NCBI RefSeq assembly: GCF_051622035.1
Contig: NC_135359.1
Coordinates: forward strand, 24,338,001 to 24,402,000
Length of the DNA stretch: 64,000 bases
Direction: 5' to 3'
Source: Arctopsyche grandis
Taxonomy: Eukaryota; Arthropoda; Insecta; Trichoptera; Hydropsychidae
A model generated the notes under the pieces. The model worked only from the letters and a program-made list of their open reading frames with translations, was not told the DNA's origin and did not search any database. Positions 31,172 to 44,100 of the stretch are shown one piece after another. How positions within the stretch are numbered: the first letter of the stretch is position 1; each line of letters opens with the position of its first letter. The position numbers were made by a program, and so were the translations under genes.

Positions 31172-33012
31172 TCATTTAAATATGTACATGCATTTTCAGA
31201 ATGATCGCGATGTAAAATCAAAAGTATTACATTTTTTTTAATCGATAATCTTAATTGTAATCTCTATGTATATAGTACATAATATATAATCAAACAATGT
31301 TATTTGGAAATAGCACTTATCATTTAATATCAATGCTATTAAATGTTAATTTATACACAATACATTGCTTGTGTCAACTGATTCATTACCCTACCTATTG
31401 TGTAAAATATAATCTTGATTGTTAACTAAATGTTAATGATTAGTTAATGCTTGACGCATTTTAGCAAAATATAAGCCAACTTGTGTCCACACTTTCAAAT
31501 CGGTGTGAATTTTGAATGTTAATCCTATTACGCAGAAGGACAACCGCATTATAAATCACGACGACATTTTTGGGTATATCCACACCTGAAGCTCTCCTTA
31601 TTGAAACTTCTTCTAATTAGCTATCGGAATGCGGAATAGGAATTAGGTTTTAAAAGCGATTTGCAACGGGTCTCGAGATCGCATAAAAGATTCTAACGAG
31701 CTCTTCAAGTTTGGCGACCTTTGAAAGAGTTAATGTTGCAATGATTCAACCACGTTTAGAATTGATACTTAAGATTACTTAACAATCGCTGCGACCATTG
31801 ATGTGTGAAAATAGTTTTTTTTTAAACGGATACACATCGCAAGTTGACGACTTAAGTGAGAACTATTGAGTGTGTACTATTTTCAATATGAGCGTATTCA
31901 ATTCGAATTAAAAATGAACGGGTAGATTCCCTCAACGTTTACGAGAATTTATACACAAAGAAAAAATCCAGTCCTTGCTTTTGTCCAATGTACATAAGTT
32001 TTGCGCGTAAATTCGTATTGTGCAATCAGTACATCTGTCAGTGAAAGCGTGCGATTCGAGTCAATGTCAATAAACGAACATAACCCGATAAACTCATTAT
32101 TATGTAATTCGATTTGCACAATTCAATTTTTTCACGTAAATTCATACTCAGAATGATTATAGTGATCGTCCACATATGCATATTTATTAAAAATTTATAT
32201 TAAACGGTATATTGTAAACAACGGTTAACTCTTTGGGTGCATTGTCGTGTGAACGTTTTGTTTCATTTCGCGTCGCCCAAGTTTATAATAACTATCATTA
32301 AAATAAAGATATAAAAACAATGCTTTTGTATTTCAGTTGTACTCTTTTCAAATATTTATCAATTTTTGCGAGAATGCGGCTATCTATGATTTTACGGTTA
32401 GAAACGTTTAATTTATTACACAAATATTGAGACAGTCATTCGGATAAAGTTATGCTCCAATTGTGTAAGTATTCTGTGAGATGCTCTAATGCATTCTAAG
32501 TGCAACAGTTAAGCGCATTTCAAATTACAAAATGAAATCATTGCACTTTTGGTTAAAAACAATACAAAAATCATATTGTGTTCGTGAGTTGGAAAATAAA
32601 GTTGATAAAATGACGTGATTCGCACACACGCAACATAAAATATTTGATTCCTGATTATTGAGTTTACTAAATGTATTTATTAAATCCTATGATTTAATAA
32701 ATACATTTAGTAGAAGTGAAAACCTTTAGTAATGATACGTTTTGGGAAGTGAAAGTTAGGAAAACACTCATTGATCGTCCGAATGTGCGCAAATACGTAC
32801 ATACATAAGTTGATATTCAAATCAAACGAATTTTAGGGATTGACCCCATTTTGCAATGAATAAAAACTTCGACTTAAATGTACACTATGGAAATTATTTC
32901 TTAAACTTAACAGGACCGTTTCCTGCAAACTTTAGTCAAAATATTGTCGATGTTTTTCGTAAATGCGCCTTAAAGTCATTAAAACGACATCGATTAAGTA
33001 TTGTATAAAATA
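31172..33012. other. AT-rich intergenic sequence
   Basis: No gene supported. Contains the perfect palindrome at 32665-32712. Confidence 0.4.
32665..32712. repeat. Perfect 48-bp palindrome, 22-bp arms, 4-base loop
   Basis: The arm 32665-32686 (TACTAAATGTATTTATTAAA..) is exactly reversed at 32691-32712, with loop CTAT. Confidence 0.95.
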
Positions 33013-33208
33013 TCTATAGTATCTAATATATAATTTCGAAAGAGATTTTGTATGTAAGTATGTATGTATGTATATATGTAAGTATCTTTGGTTGGGAATT
33101 TCGTAAACAAAAGAAAGTTTCTATGACGACAATTCAATTGGTTGAATATTATATTTTCGCTGTTTACATATATTACAAATATTGAGCGAAGCTGGGTAAA
33201 ATAACTAG
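33013..33208 (+). mobile_element. Short Helitron-like element
   Basis: Starts TCTATAGTATC after an A and ends CTAG before a T. Just inside the end is a hairpin-like GAGCGAAGCTGGG. TC..CTRR ends between A and T, with a subterminal hairpin, are Helitron marks. A related copy lies at 34220-34468. Confidence 0.6.
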
Positions 33209-33221
33209 TAATATATAAAAA

Positions 33222-33662
33222 GATCTTCGATCAATATGTTTCGCCAGTGATGACGAATGGATGTGAAACTTGGATATTAAGTGGCAAGATGTTACACAAG
33301 GTCCAATGTACTCATATAAGTATGGAACGCTGTATGATCGGCATAAAGAGGAGAGATAAGAAACGAGTATCCAGTTCCAACGTATTGTTGGTGAGAAGTA
33401 TGACAAGGGTAATGGATATATAGTGAAGATATTGAAATGGCAATGGGCGGGTCATGTAGCTAGAAGAATGAACAAAAAGTGGACAAATGAAGTGCTAGAA
33501 TGGTACCCGAGATAATGTAAAAGGCAGGTTGCAAGGATGATGAAATTAGGAAAATGTGTGGGGTGAGATGAATGAGAGTTGTGCAAAACAGAGATGAATG
33601 GAAGAGTGTTGGAGAGACCTTCATCCAGCAGTGGATGGTGAATGGCTGTAAACGATGATACA
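33222..33662 (+). mobile_element. RTE-type LINE 3' fragment, several frameshifts
   Basis: Plus-strand translation gives SPVMTNGCETWILSGKMLHK, then (shifted) LKWQWAGHVARRMNKKW and VLEWYPR, ending ERPSSSSG. This is the typical C-terminus of an RTE/BovB-like ORF2. Multiple stops and shifts; it begins 14 bases after the Helitron-like end. Confidence 0.75.
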
Positions 33663-34219
33663 TAATGAAGACGCATTCTGTATGTATGTATGTATGTACT
33701 TGCATAATGTTACACTTCGGATACCATAGTTTGAATGTGCAAATTTATGCACAATATAAGAAATACTACTCAGCTAGGCGTATGAGAAAACGGTATTTTA
33801 TTTGAATTCATTTGTTGATAAACTAAAAAAAAATATATGATTCTGGCGTTTGCAACCAGTCCAGCGTTAAACTGACGTCTTCGGAAAATCTGGTTTAGGC
33901 TGGTGAATCATCGTTGAGGTGTACTCGTGACGAAACAAACGAAATCAATAAATCATGAATTCGAAGTTTATTGAACGATAAAAACGAGAGCCAAGAAAAT
34001 TAAAAAAATATATGCACATCAATGTTTCTCAATTGTCTTATAATTATGAAATGATTCGTTAAATTTTTAAAGTGTAATGTTTTTATGTTCTCATATTTTA
34101 TATTGAACGAATCAGTATGATGACTTTGATCAGTAAGCTAAATAAACGGAGAGAATATTTCGATTGTATTAGTTTTTGGTATAAAATATGATTCTCAGCA
34201 TAACAATTACATATATGTA

Positions 34220-34468
34220 TCTAATACATATATGTATATATGTAATTTCGAATGAGACTTTGTATGTATGTATGTACATATGTTTGTTTTTTTGTCTGGT
34301 ACGTAGAATCCGTGACGTTTAATTTAATAAGAAATCAAATGAATATTGAAATAACTTTAAATAAAATAAAACTATTCAAATAAATTTAATAAAATTTTTA
34401 CTATTAGATTGGCCGTGTTTAAGCGGTTTATATTACAAATACCGAGCGATGCCGGGTAAAAACTCTCG
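34220..34468 (+). mobile_element. Helitron-like element, second copy
   Basis: Shares TAATTTCGAAWGAGAYTTTGT near the start and TATTACAAATACCGAGCGA..GCCGGGTAAAA near the end with 33013-33208. The terminal tetramer reads CTCG instead of CTAG. Confidence 0.5.
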
Positions 34469-34469
34469 T

Positions 34470-35439
34470 GTATTATAATAACAAATAACGTAGTTAGCAA
34501 AATAATTGATGTAGAAAAAAAAAATTATAGTCGGAAATAAACGTACGAACATTTTACATGTGTATACATAATATACTGTGTGGAATTTATACTGAAAAAC
34601 ATCTATAAATGAGAGTTATTTGCCAAAAATGAAAAATAAGATTTGAACGTTAAATTAAAGTAAACATTCGTATTTTAAATTATGCATTATACAAACAACA
34701 TCATGATGTTTTATTTTTATTTTTATTGTGTGTGTGTATTTAATGATTAAGGCAAATGTTGAGATGAACCGTCTTTAATTTATTCTTATTTTATCTTCTT
34801 CGTGGAAATTTTGCATGGATAGGAAAATTCAGTGGTTAGTACTTTTTAAGATATACATATGTATGTAAAAATACAAAAGGAAAATCATGGATTAATAGAG
34901 GATGTCCGTATTACTTTCCTTATCACACGGTTAGTGGTTAAAATTTAATGATCATGTTTGATGATTTACACATTAGGCGGATTAAAAAATTAAATGTTAA
35001 ACCACTTCCGCCAACAAATAGATTGTTGAACGTCAAACTATATTCGCAAATAATAAATCATATTTTTTACATTTTACATTTGTAATTGTGATTGATAATA
35101 AATGGTAATGAAAAAATTCGGTTTATCAAGCATGAAATGACTATGCATTGAAAAAAATTAAGAATAATGAAAATTTCTCAGAACAAACTCTTATGATCCT
35201 TAGTTTTTGTAATCATTTATTATTGCTGGGTTATTCCGGTGATTTTATTTTAACAAATTACTTGCTAGTGTCTGCAGTGGCTTTAATGTAAGATGCAGTA
35301 AGACATATGTAGTAATAGATGTATGTACGTATTATATTTAATGTAAAAAAATGCATAATTGTAGATCATAAGTTCAGTTATTTTATATTGAGTTACAAAA
35401 ACTCGTACCACATCTAAAGATAATTTTAATGTTAATAAT
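34470..35439. other. AT-rich intergenic sequence
   Basis: Nothing supportable seen. Confidence 0.4.
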
Positions 35440-36380
<941 letters not shown>

Positions 36381-36881
36381 TATATATATATATTTTTTTT
36401 TTTTTTTGGGCATTCCTGTGTGTGTGTGTATGATACATCCGATACATTCGTACCATTTAAAATTGGGGATTCCTATAGGTACATCACCAAGAATCAAAAA
36501 CATGTGCGCCAAAGAACAGGTTTATACAAATTGAGTGAAAACAAAACTACATAGTAGAGTCATTCGAGTGACGTATGGGGAAATCCAGCCTCGTTGTTAA
36601 TTTGATATCGTTGTTTGTTTAAAGACACACATTGACTTTTAATGTATCGAAACAGCATACGGTTTTCTAATGATGATAATGATGTTTAATTTTTTGAAAA
36701 TATGTGCGCATCTTGAGTATGATTTTTTGTGTTTAATTCAAATTAAATAAATCCAACCTTGCGGTGACAAGTCCTTGTGTCAATTAATTTTGTGCGGTAA
36801 AATAATCATTTAATTTTATCATACTTCCTATTTTTTTGGTTTATACATACAATGTGATACATTATTAACTTAAAAATGCTT

Positions 36882-36933
36882 TAATATTGTTTCAAATTTA
36901 GCTCTACTCAAAGCTAAATTTGAAACAATATTA
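36882..36933. repeat. Perfect hairpin, 22-bp arms
   Basis: 36882-36903 (TAATATTGTTTCAAATTTAG..) is exactly reversed at 36912-36933. TCAAATTTAGCT then occurs a third time near 36942. Confidence 0.93.
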
Positions 36934-37106
36934 GCTTGTTCTCAAATTTAGCTGTACATATTTACATATTTACTCGACACATCATGTCGTTTTTTTACCC
37001 CTTTTAATTTTGCAATACAATCAATATCTAAGATCTTTGCATCCTATAAACACTACATAGACAACGCATAGCGTGTGATTAAAAACGCAAGCCATCTTAA
37101 TTCACA

Positions 37107-37143
37107 TTACCGCAAATTCGATACGGTAGTGAATTTGCGGTAA
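37107..37143. repeat. Perfect hairpin, 13-bp arms
   Basis: TTACCGCAAATTC at 37107-37119 and GAATTTGCGGTAA at 37131-37143. Confidence 0.93.
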
Positions 37144-40132
37144 TTTCGCATTGTTTGTTGCGTTAACAGGCATAAAGAACTGCTTTTCAGGGTCCAAATT
37201 TTTAATGTATTTATATATCGGCTATGTCTGTCTTCTTATAGAATTGCATAATGCATGGCAAATTTGACGATAAGAATTCGTTTTACAGCTTGAATTATAA
37301 ATTCTTATCAAAATGTTGCGAGTTCGTTGGCTTATTTGCATTCTGTGTAAGAATGATTGAAGAATATACATTTTTTCACTTTTCTTTTTTTGTAAAATAA
37401 AGAATGCAGCATTGTTAAATATTATAGGCGTTATCTTCCACTGATGTGTTTTGATATTGTGTTTGATAAGATTGTTTTGTCTATAATGTCTTTAGTATAA
37501 AGATAAACCAATTTACATAAAGCATGCGATACATATGTATTATAAATTGACACGATTGAAAATTTGCGATAGTGTGACATTAGACTGCAATTAGCACAAA
37601 TCTTTCGGCCTTGTAAGTGTATAAAATAAATTTCGGGTATAAAAATATCTAGATATTAATATAGTGCGTCTGTTTGAGATCATCTGAATTAATAGTTAGA
37701 ATGAAAACAATAAATCATTAGACGTAAATGTTTCATGCTTGACTCGACGTTTTGTACCTCTAAAACGAGCAAGCAGTAAACACTGAATCCGCGGTCCAAA
37801 TCTGGTCCAAGATTTATAAAACAGCTAAATGTTTATGAATGTGTTTGTTTATTGGGAATGTGTTCGATGTTATGATCGAAGTCTACATGTGTTTATATGC
37901 TTAAGTTTTCAATAGTCGTACAGGTCTTCGATGAGACTGGTTTTTATTATTTTGTTTTGTACTGAATTGCAAAAACGGGTTTCGTCAAACTGCAGAATTA
38001 TAAATAATAATGATCTCGTGGTATTTTCGCATTTGAAGACAGCTCTTCGGTTGAGGAAGTCTGAATACCACTGACCTACGGATTCCTACCTGACCGACTG
38101 AGTTACCACACCGTGTGGTTTTTGAGTTTATACCATATTATTATATGGTCAGTTACCATTCTGCAGGCGAGACGTTAGCAACCACCTCTCTGCGGCAGAA
38201 TTGGCAGCATGAGACTCAAGACTTAAAAATTTCGTTCTCAAAAGTACGATTTTAGAATTTATTCCATGTGTTAGAGCAAGTAAAGTGTTACAGTGTATTG
38301 TGTGCTCGTTGTTTCATTGATTAATTCATGAAAATTATAATTTTAAGTGCCGTTTTCATTAGACCAATTTTATTGGACTAGGGGGTTCAATCACTTCAAA
38401 GAATATTACTATTTACACAGTTCGAATAGAATTTGAGTGTTTGCCAATTGATAGTTTTCCAATATTGTGTGATGTTCTATGCATATTTTATACATGTATG
38501 TATGTGTGTGCAAAGTGAACTTATAATATTTTTAAATTATTGATGAGACTTACAACATACAATTTAATAAAACTAGTGAAAGACATATTATACATACCAA
38601 TATAAATAAAGTCTTGCTTGGTCCTGTTTCAAAAGTAAATATGAAATTTTTTTGAGGATGCTTTTTATTCTTCTGATTCTTCTTTTAATTTATCTATGTA
38701 CGTAGTAACAATAGATGAAGTTTTGAGATCATGCGAAAACTCGAGATTTTGACTGATTCAAACTCAGAATTGATCATTGATAACGTTTTCATGATCTAGA
38801 AAAAATGTATGTCTGTGTGTAAGTGTATTTTGGGGGATTTTTTGAACACCGCTAGTCCTATCGAATTGAAACTTAGTATCAGTAACTGAAATTCTTATCA
38901 ATATGACGTAATTTTTTTTCAAATATTTAAGTAGACCGGAAATGGTACCTCCCCTTATACATAGGTGTCCTCTTTTTATTTAAGTTTTTTAATTCAATTA
39001 TCTCCCAAGCCGCTAACCGAATCGGACTGAAATTTTTTACATGTAATAGAAATTATAAATTTTATACCCTTATATTTTTTGAATATTTTTACCCGGACCG
39101 GAAGTAGTACTTTTATGTATTTTTTTTGAAAACAATATTTCATTATTTTATTTTGACCTTTAAAATTACTTTTATTTTCTTGATATTTAATGTGTATAAT
39201 AGTTATAGTGATTTTAGGTAGTAAAAAATTTTGAACAAAATCCGACAACCGGAAGTAGAACCTTTGTCTTGTGTAAGTTTCCCTACATTTCTTATATTCC
39301 TCAAATACATAGTTAAAGTCATGGGTTGGTCACATCCGAATTTTTTTTAAGGGGCACAAATACATACAATAAAATGATTAATACCTTGCAAAAGAAAATA
39401 CAGAATTCATTTTCCATTTATCTTTCACTTAAGGACCACTTATAATGCAAAACAAATATCAATTAGAAATATCATGTACATGTTTGACCTTCCTGCTAAT
39501 CGTCGAATATTCACACATAACCTGTTTTTTGGATGTTTAATAAGTATTCCCGATAAGTGTTGTTGAAATTTGCATAACGAGCTTTTCCTTCCCCGAATTA
39601 TGTATATTATAATATGAACAGTTACGAAATTTATACAATATTGCTTAATGTTAGCCGTGCGTGAATAGTCAATTATGTTCTAGGTACAGTGAGCTTATTT
39701 TTTGCAGTTATCAATTTATTCCGACATAAATCGTCTTGATGATTTGCACAAATAGTTTGTGATGAACCAAAATGAATCAATTTTTATTTGTAAGATGGGT
39801 CATTAACGGCTTAGAATATAATTTGTTGCTACAGCCTTTTTTTAGTATACACATTTGGCCATTTAAATATGCTATTTTTGTCATATGTCAATTAAAGTAA
39901 CGTCACACTGTTTTTCATCAGAACGTAAATTGCATATTAGATGATGATGATACTTGAATTGGCCGTTTTAAATAGATTGACGAAAGGCTTTTTTTTAATT
40001 AATTGCGATAGATTTTAATTTATGTATTTAGATATTGAGAAATTTAATATTTTGAAGATTGCAAATTTATTTTTACTATCTATGTATGCATATTTAATTA
40101 TCACGTTGAGATGATAGAATAGACAAGTGGAA

Positions 40133-40215
40133 ACCAGCAGAATAGATTAGTGGTTAGCATATAATGCTTTGAACAGAGTGGTCACGGGTTCAAATCCCAC
40201 TGGTTTTTGCTGGCC
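40133..40215 (+). repeat. tRNA-like SINE head
   Basis: AGATTAGTGGTTAGCATA resembles box A and GGGTTCAAATCCCAC resembles box B. The normal SINE body does not follow. Too irregular for a functional tRNA gene. Confidence 0.5.
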
Positions 40216-40296
40216 ACACCATAAATAATCAGCAACACAGTTTATCATCCTTTATTTAGGTGTTTTGATAAAATATTACTATTTGTTATATTAATT

Positions 40297-40605
40297 AGCC
40301 AGCAGCATGGCTCAGTGATTGGGATTTTGCCTAGCACCAAGAGGCGCCGTGTTCGATCCCGTGAGTTGACCTCGATTGAAAAGAATTTATTCCGAGTGCT
40401 GCTAGTCAGACTTGGATATTTGTGCTCCAGGTCTATCGTTTCCTATCAGAGTTTGCCAATTTATCTGATTTTCATTGAGACGCTTACAAAATATTGGCAA
40501 CCTTACCTAGTTTCTCGCAAAATCTCAAGATTTTGGCAATCTCGAATTTCGCTGAATTGTATAAATTGCTGCAAATTTTAAAATTTTACCATAAATGTCT
40601 ATATA
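40297..40605 (+). repeat. tRNA-derived SINE, type C tail
   Basis: Head AGCCAGCAGCATGGCTCAGT with GTTCGATCCCG, then GTTGACCTCGATTGAAAAGA and the central domain. The tail TTTCTCGCAAAATC..GGCAATCTCGAATTTC..ATAAATTGCTGCAAAT..AATGTCTATAT resembles 61130-61275 rather than the CCTTCCTGG hairpin. Confidence 0.8.
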
Positions 40606-40764
40606 GATTTTAATTGATGGGTCTACATCACGGCACCGAAAATCAAAAGATAAAAAAAGCAAATATCGGAAGACAAAGATAGAAAATCGAAAGATCTTAA
40701 GACGAAAGATCAAAAAAAAAAAAAAGGTGCATTGTAAACGGTAGTATGTATATATAATATATAT

Positions 40765-40934
40765 CAGTGGCATGCGGTGAAATTATCTCTCTTTTTATCA
40801 TACAGCCTTGTTTAATGTGCGCGAGCAGGATACGGGAGGAAAAGCCTGTTCCTCTTGTTCCTGTTGTATCCTGCTCAGACAAATTAAGTGAGGATCTACG
40901 ATGGGGTGATAGAGATTTTTACCGCATGCCACTG
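40765..40934. mobile_element. 170-bp hairpin MITE with CAGTGGC ends
   Basis: CAGTGGCATGCGGTGAAA and, reversed from 40934, CAGTGGCATGCGGTAAAA form the ends. An internal pair GAGCAGGATAC..GTATCCTGCTC adds a second stem. Flanking 8-mers ATATATAT and ATATAAAT match at 7 of 8, as a hAT duplication might, in AT-rich DNA. The same family occurs at 56759-56873. Confidence 0.8.
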
Positions 40935-41168
40935 ATATAAATATGTATATACTAACCGTTTTTCATATGTATGCATGGTAAAAGAAAATTTTCGATTTTT
41001 TGACTGTCGGCGCGGTGATGGTCACCCGGATATCAATTGATATTATATTTATGTACTTTGTATAATACTAATAATATTTGTATCAAATGTACAATGTTTA
41101 TGGCCTTTCTGGGATGAATTAAAGATAAAAATATGCAAACTATTTTGCTTATAGGCGCCCGTGAGAAA

Positions 41169-44100
41169 ATGGACAAAGGTTTTTCCAGGAAATTATATCA
41201 CGCATCACTGTTGGTATTACTTTCCTTACATGTGATACTGTGCTGTAAGTGAATTGCAATTAATTTAAAGAAAATAATAGATAGTTTTTATGGTTTGAGA
41301 TATAAATATTGACTTTTTTAGATATCGATGTGGAAACGACGACCATAGATGATGAGGCCATTACAAGTACCGCGTTTACAGATGCGACCGAAATAACCGA
41401 AGAGCCCGAAGAACTTGAAGGTCCAAATCACCCATGCTACAGAAAATGCGAAAGAGGAAAAAATATGGTGTGCCGTTACAATTTTGAACTGGAGTGGTAT
41501 GAAGCGATGAGTAAAGCATGCTTCAATTGTCCTTTTAATGTCACCGATTGTGACAGGAAAGATTGTATACCAGCTGATGGAATCGGAAGACCTCTGACTG
41601 TAGTGAACAGGAAAATGCCAGGACCCAGGGTTGAGGTAAGTTCATTTTATTTCGATCAATTTTTTTTAACAAACTTTGTGATGTTATATAATGTATGTAC
41701 ATAGACCAAATTTAATTTAATTTAGCATGCATACTGTAGTAAAATTTTTGATTGTTGCGATATATCGTTGCTGGTGTTGATGGACATCGTATAAATGTGA
41801 TGGATGATATTGCATTTTCATGGTATGCTCGAAGCCATATCGTAAATAGGTTCTTGTTGAGAGCATGGTTAAACGCAACTTTCACTGCACTTGTTTGACA
41901 ACGTGTTTATTTATTTTTTGCTCAAATTGAACACATACTCTGAATAATTGAGCTGACTCAATTTTTGCTAAGGATCAATTATTGTGGTAGGTTATTTTGT
42001 AATCTGGTATAGAAAGTCTATTTAATACGTTATTTTAAATGATTAGTTCAATATTTGGAGGGGATTTATGGTAAATATGTTGGAAGGTATTCAGTAATCA
42101 AGCCCAATTGCAACTATAGGTGAAATCATTTTTCTTTTTCCGCGTTTCCTTTGTTTTACAATTTTATTATAATATACTAGTGTTGTACCCGATGTAATAT
42201 CATTGCATGGGTTGTGGCATATTAAGTTATTAAATAAAAAATAAATTAAAAGAAATGTGTCGATGCTGTGTTCAATTCGCACGTGGTCGATTTTTTATCA
42301 AATACCTTTTAAATATATTTAATTTAATATTTATATTTAATTGTTTAATATGAAAAAATGGTAAAAACTACCTAACTACCTATTTACATATAAATAATAT
42401 AAAACACTAATAGAAAAATTAATTAATTAATTAAATAAATTTTCATTAATGATTGGTAAATGCTCAGAGACTTAGCGCCGCCTATTAGCCTAGTGGAAAC
42501 ATTGATAGCAAACAGTATACATATATATATATATACATATATGAATATAGAAGATTTTTTCTTTCGATATTACATACATATATTCGTACATTTTAATATG
42601 TATGTATGTATGACAAATCGAAACTACTATTAAATGTAGTACGGCATGCCTTATTTTACATAGATTCACACACAGACACACACAGTAACACACAGATTAG
42701 CGATATTATATACATATGTAAAAACGGACAAGATTTGTGTAAATATGTTTGTGGCGGACGCGTGGAGAAACAGCCAGAGTCGAGTGGTCGAGGAGACGCG
42801 AGGAAGCGTGGTAGAGGGGCAGTGGGGGGGTGGGGTGGGGGTGTGGAGCGTCATGTGACATCAGGCCGAGCGACGACAGGCATGTTACGTCAGGCTGAGA
42901 AACGGATGACACATACACACACACACATTCATTCATTTTTTCGAACGGGTGGGATTGGTGATCGTGTAATGATCGTGTAATAATTTTTACGATTAATATT
43001 ACGTGCGCGCGCACCTACAAGTTACCTTACATATAACATATAACTTTATTTTAATTCGTGTATCAATACCTTTCCGAAACCACCCGTTGAAATCAACGGG
43101 GACAATACCACTCGTATTTAATAATTGTCTAATGCACGCTGCGTTTGAATTTCGTTAGCATGCTCCATCTCACTTCCTTCCCTTGGAATCGTATATCGTG
43201 GAAAGAGACGCGGCATATCACTTCGTTCATATGATCGGAAGACAAAAACAAAATAATTTTTTTTCAAAAAAATGAATTAAATTTTAAATTATTAATTCCG
43301 TTGATACGAATTGCGGTATTTCACCGAGAGCATAATTATGTGCACATAGGATACTAATAAAGATATATTATGATTACGATTTTTCTAATGTTTTTGATAT
43401 AGACCAAAATATGTCACCATACATTTACATTGCATCTAAGCACCTAAAATATACTGCAAAATCCTCTATTTATTATTTGAGACCCCAAAATTTGCCATTT
43501 ATGATCTCGTTTAATATAAACTGTGTGTGATTTTAATATAATATAATATGAAATTCGAGACATAATTTAAAAATAATCAGATACATACGTAGATCAAATA
43601 TTTAAAATTTAGCGTTAACTTACAATGTTTCTTTGAATATGAAATATTTTAAAATATATTTGTACTCAATTTCAAACGGAACAAACTTCACTGTGTCAAA
43701 CATTTTTACTATTTCCTGTCTATTTACGTTTTCTTGGGAAAGTTTTTGTCTCCCAAGAAAACGTATTTGCTTTCTAAAGCGGAAAGAATAGGAAGTGGGA
43801 ATAGATAATGATTTTGGAGTATAGTATAGATTTTTGGTGGTGCCAATTTTATATGGATTTATTACTTGGATAAAATCGCCAAACTTTGACAGGAGTCAGT
43901 CGATCTGAATTTTATAATCACACAGATCTTGCCAGCAGCTATAAGCATATTCGGAATCATCTTGGAGATCAAACATTTTTTTCGAATCTGAATGGAATAA
44001 TTTATTGTGTGAAAATTGATATTAATTTTTTTTTCTTAAATAAATTACTTATTCAGATAAGTAATTAAAATTTTTGAAGCTTATGCATTGATTATATAAC

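Larger units (their letters stand above)
36550..40130. other. AT-rich intergenic sequence with palindromes and a diverged repeat
   Basis: No supported gene. Contains perfect hairpins at 36882-36933 and 37107-37143. A diffuse repeat at about 38775-39290 has ACCGGAAGTAG-like phrases recurring near 38935, 39094 and 39247. It resembles decayed dispersed repeats. Confidence 0.4.

Noticed and set aside
33173-33705. Minus-strand ORFs of 74-81 codons
   Set aside because: Antisense of the RTE-type LINE fragment on the plus strand.
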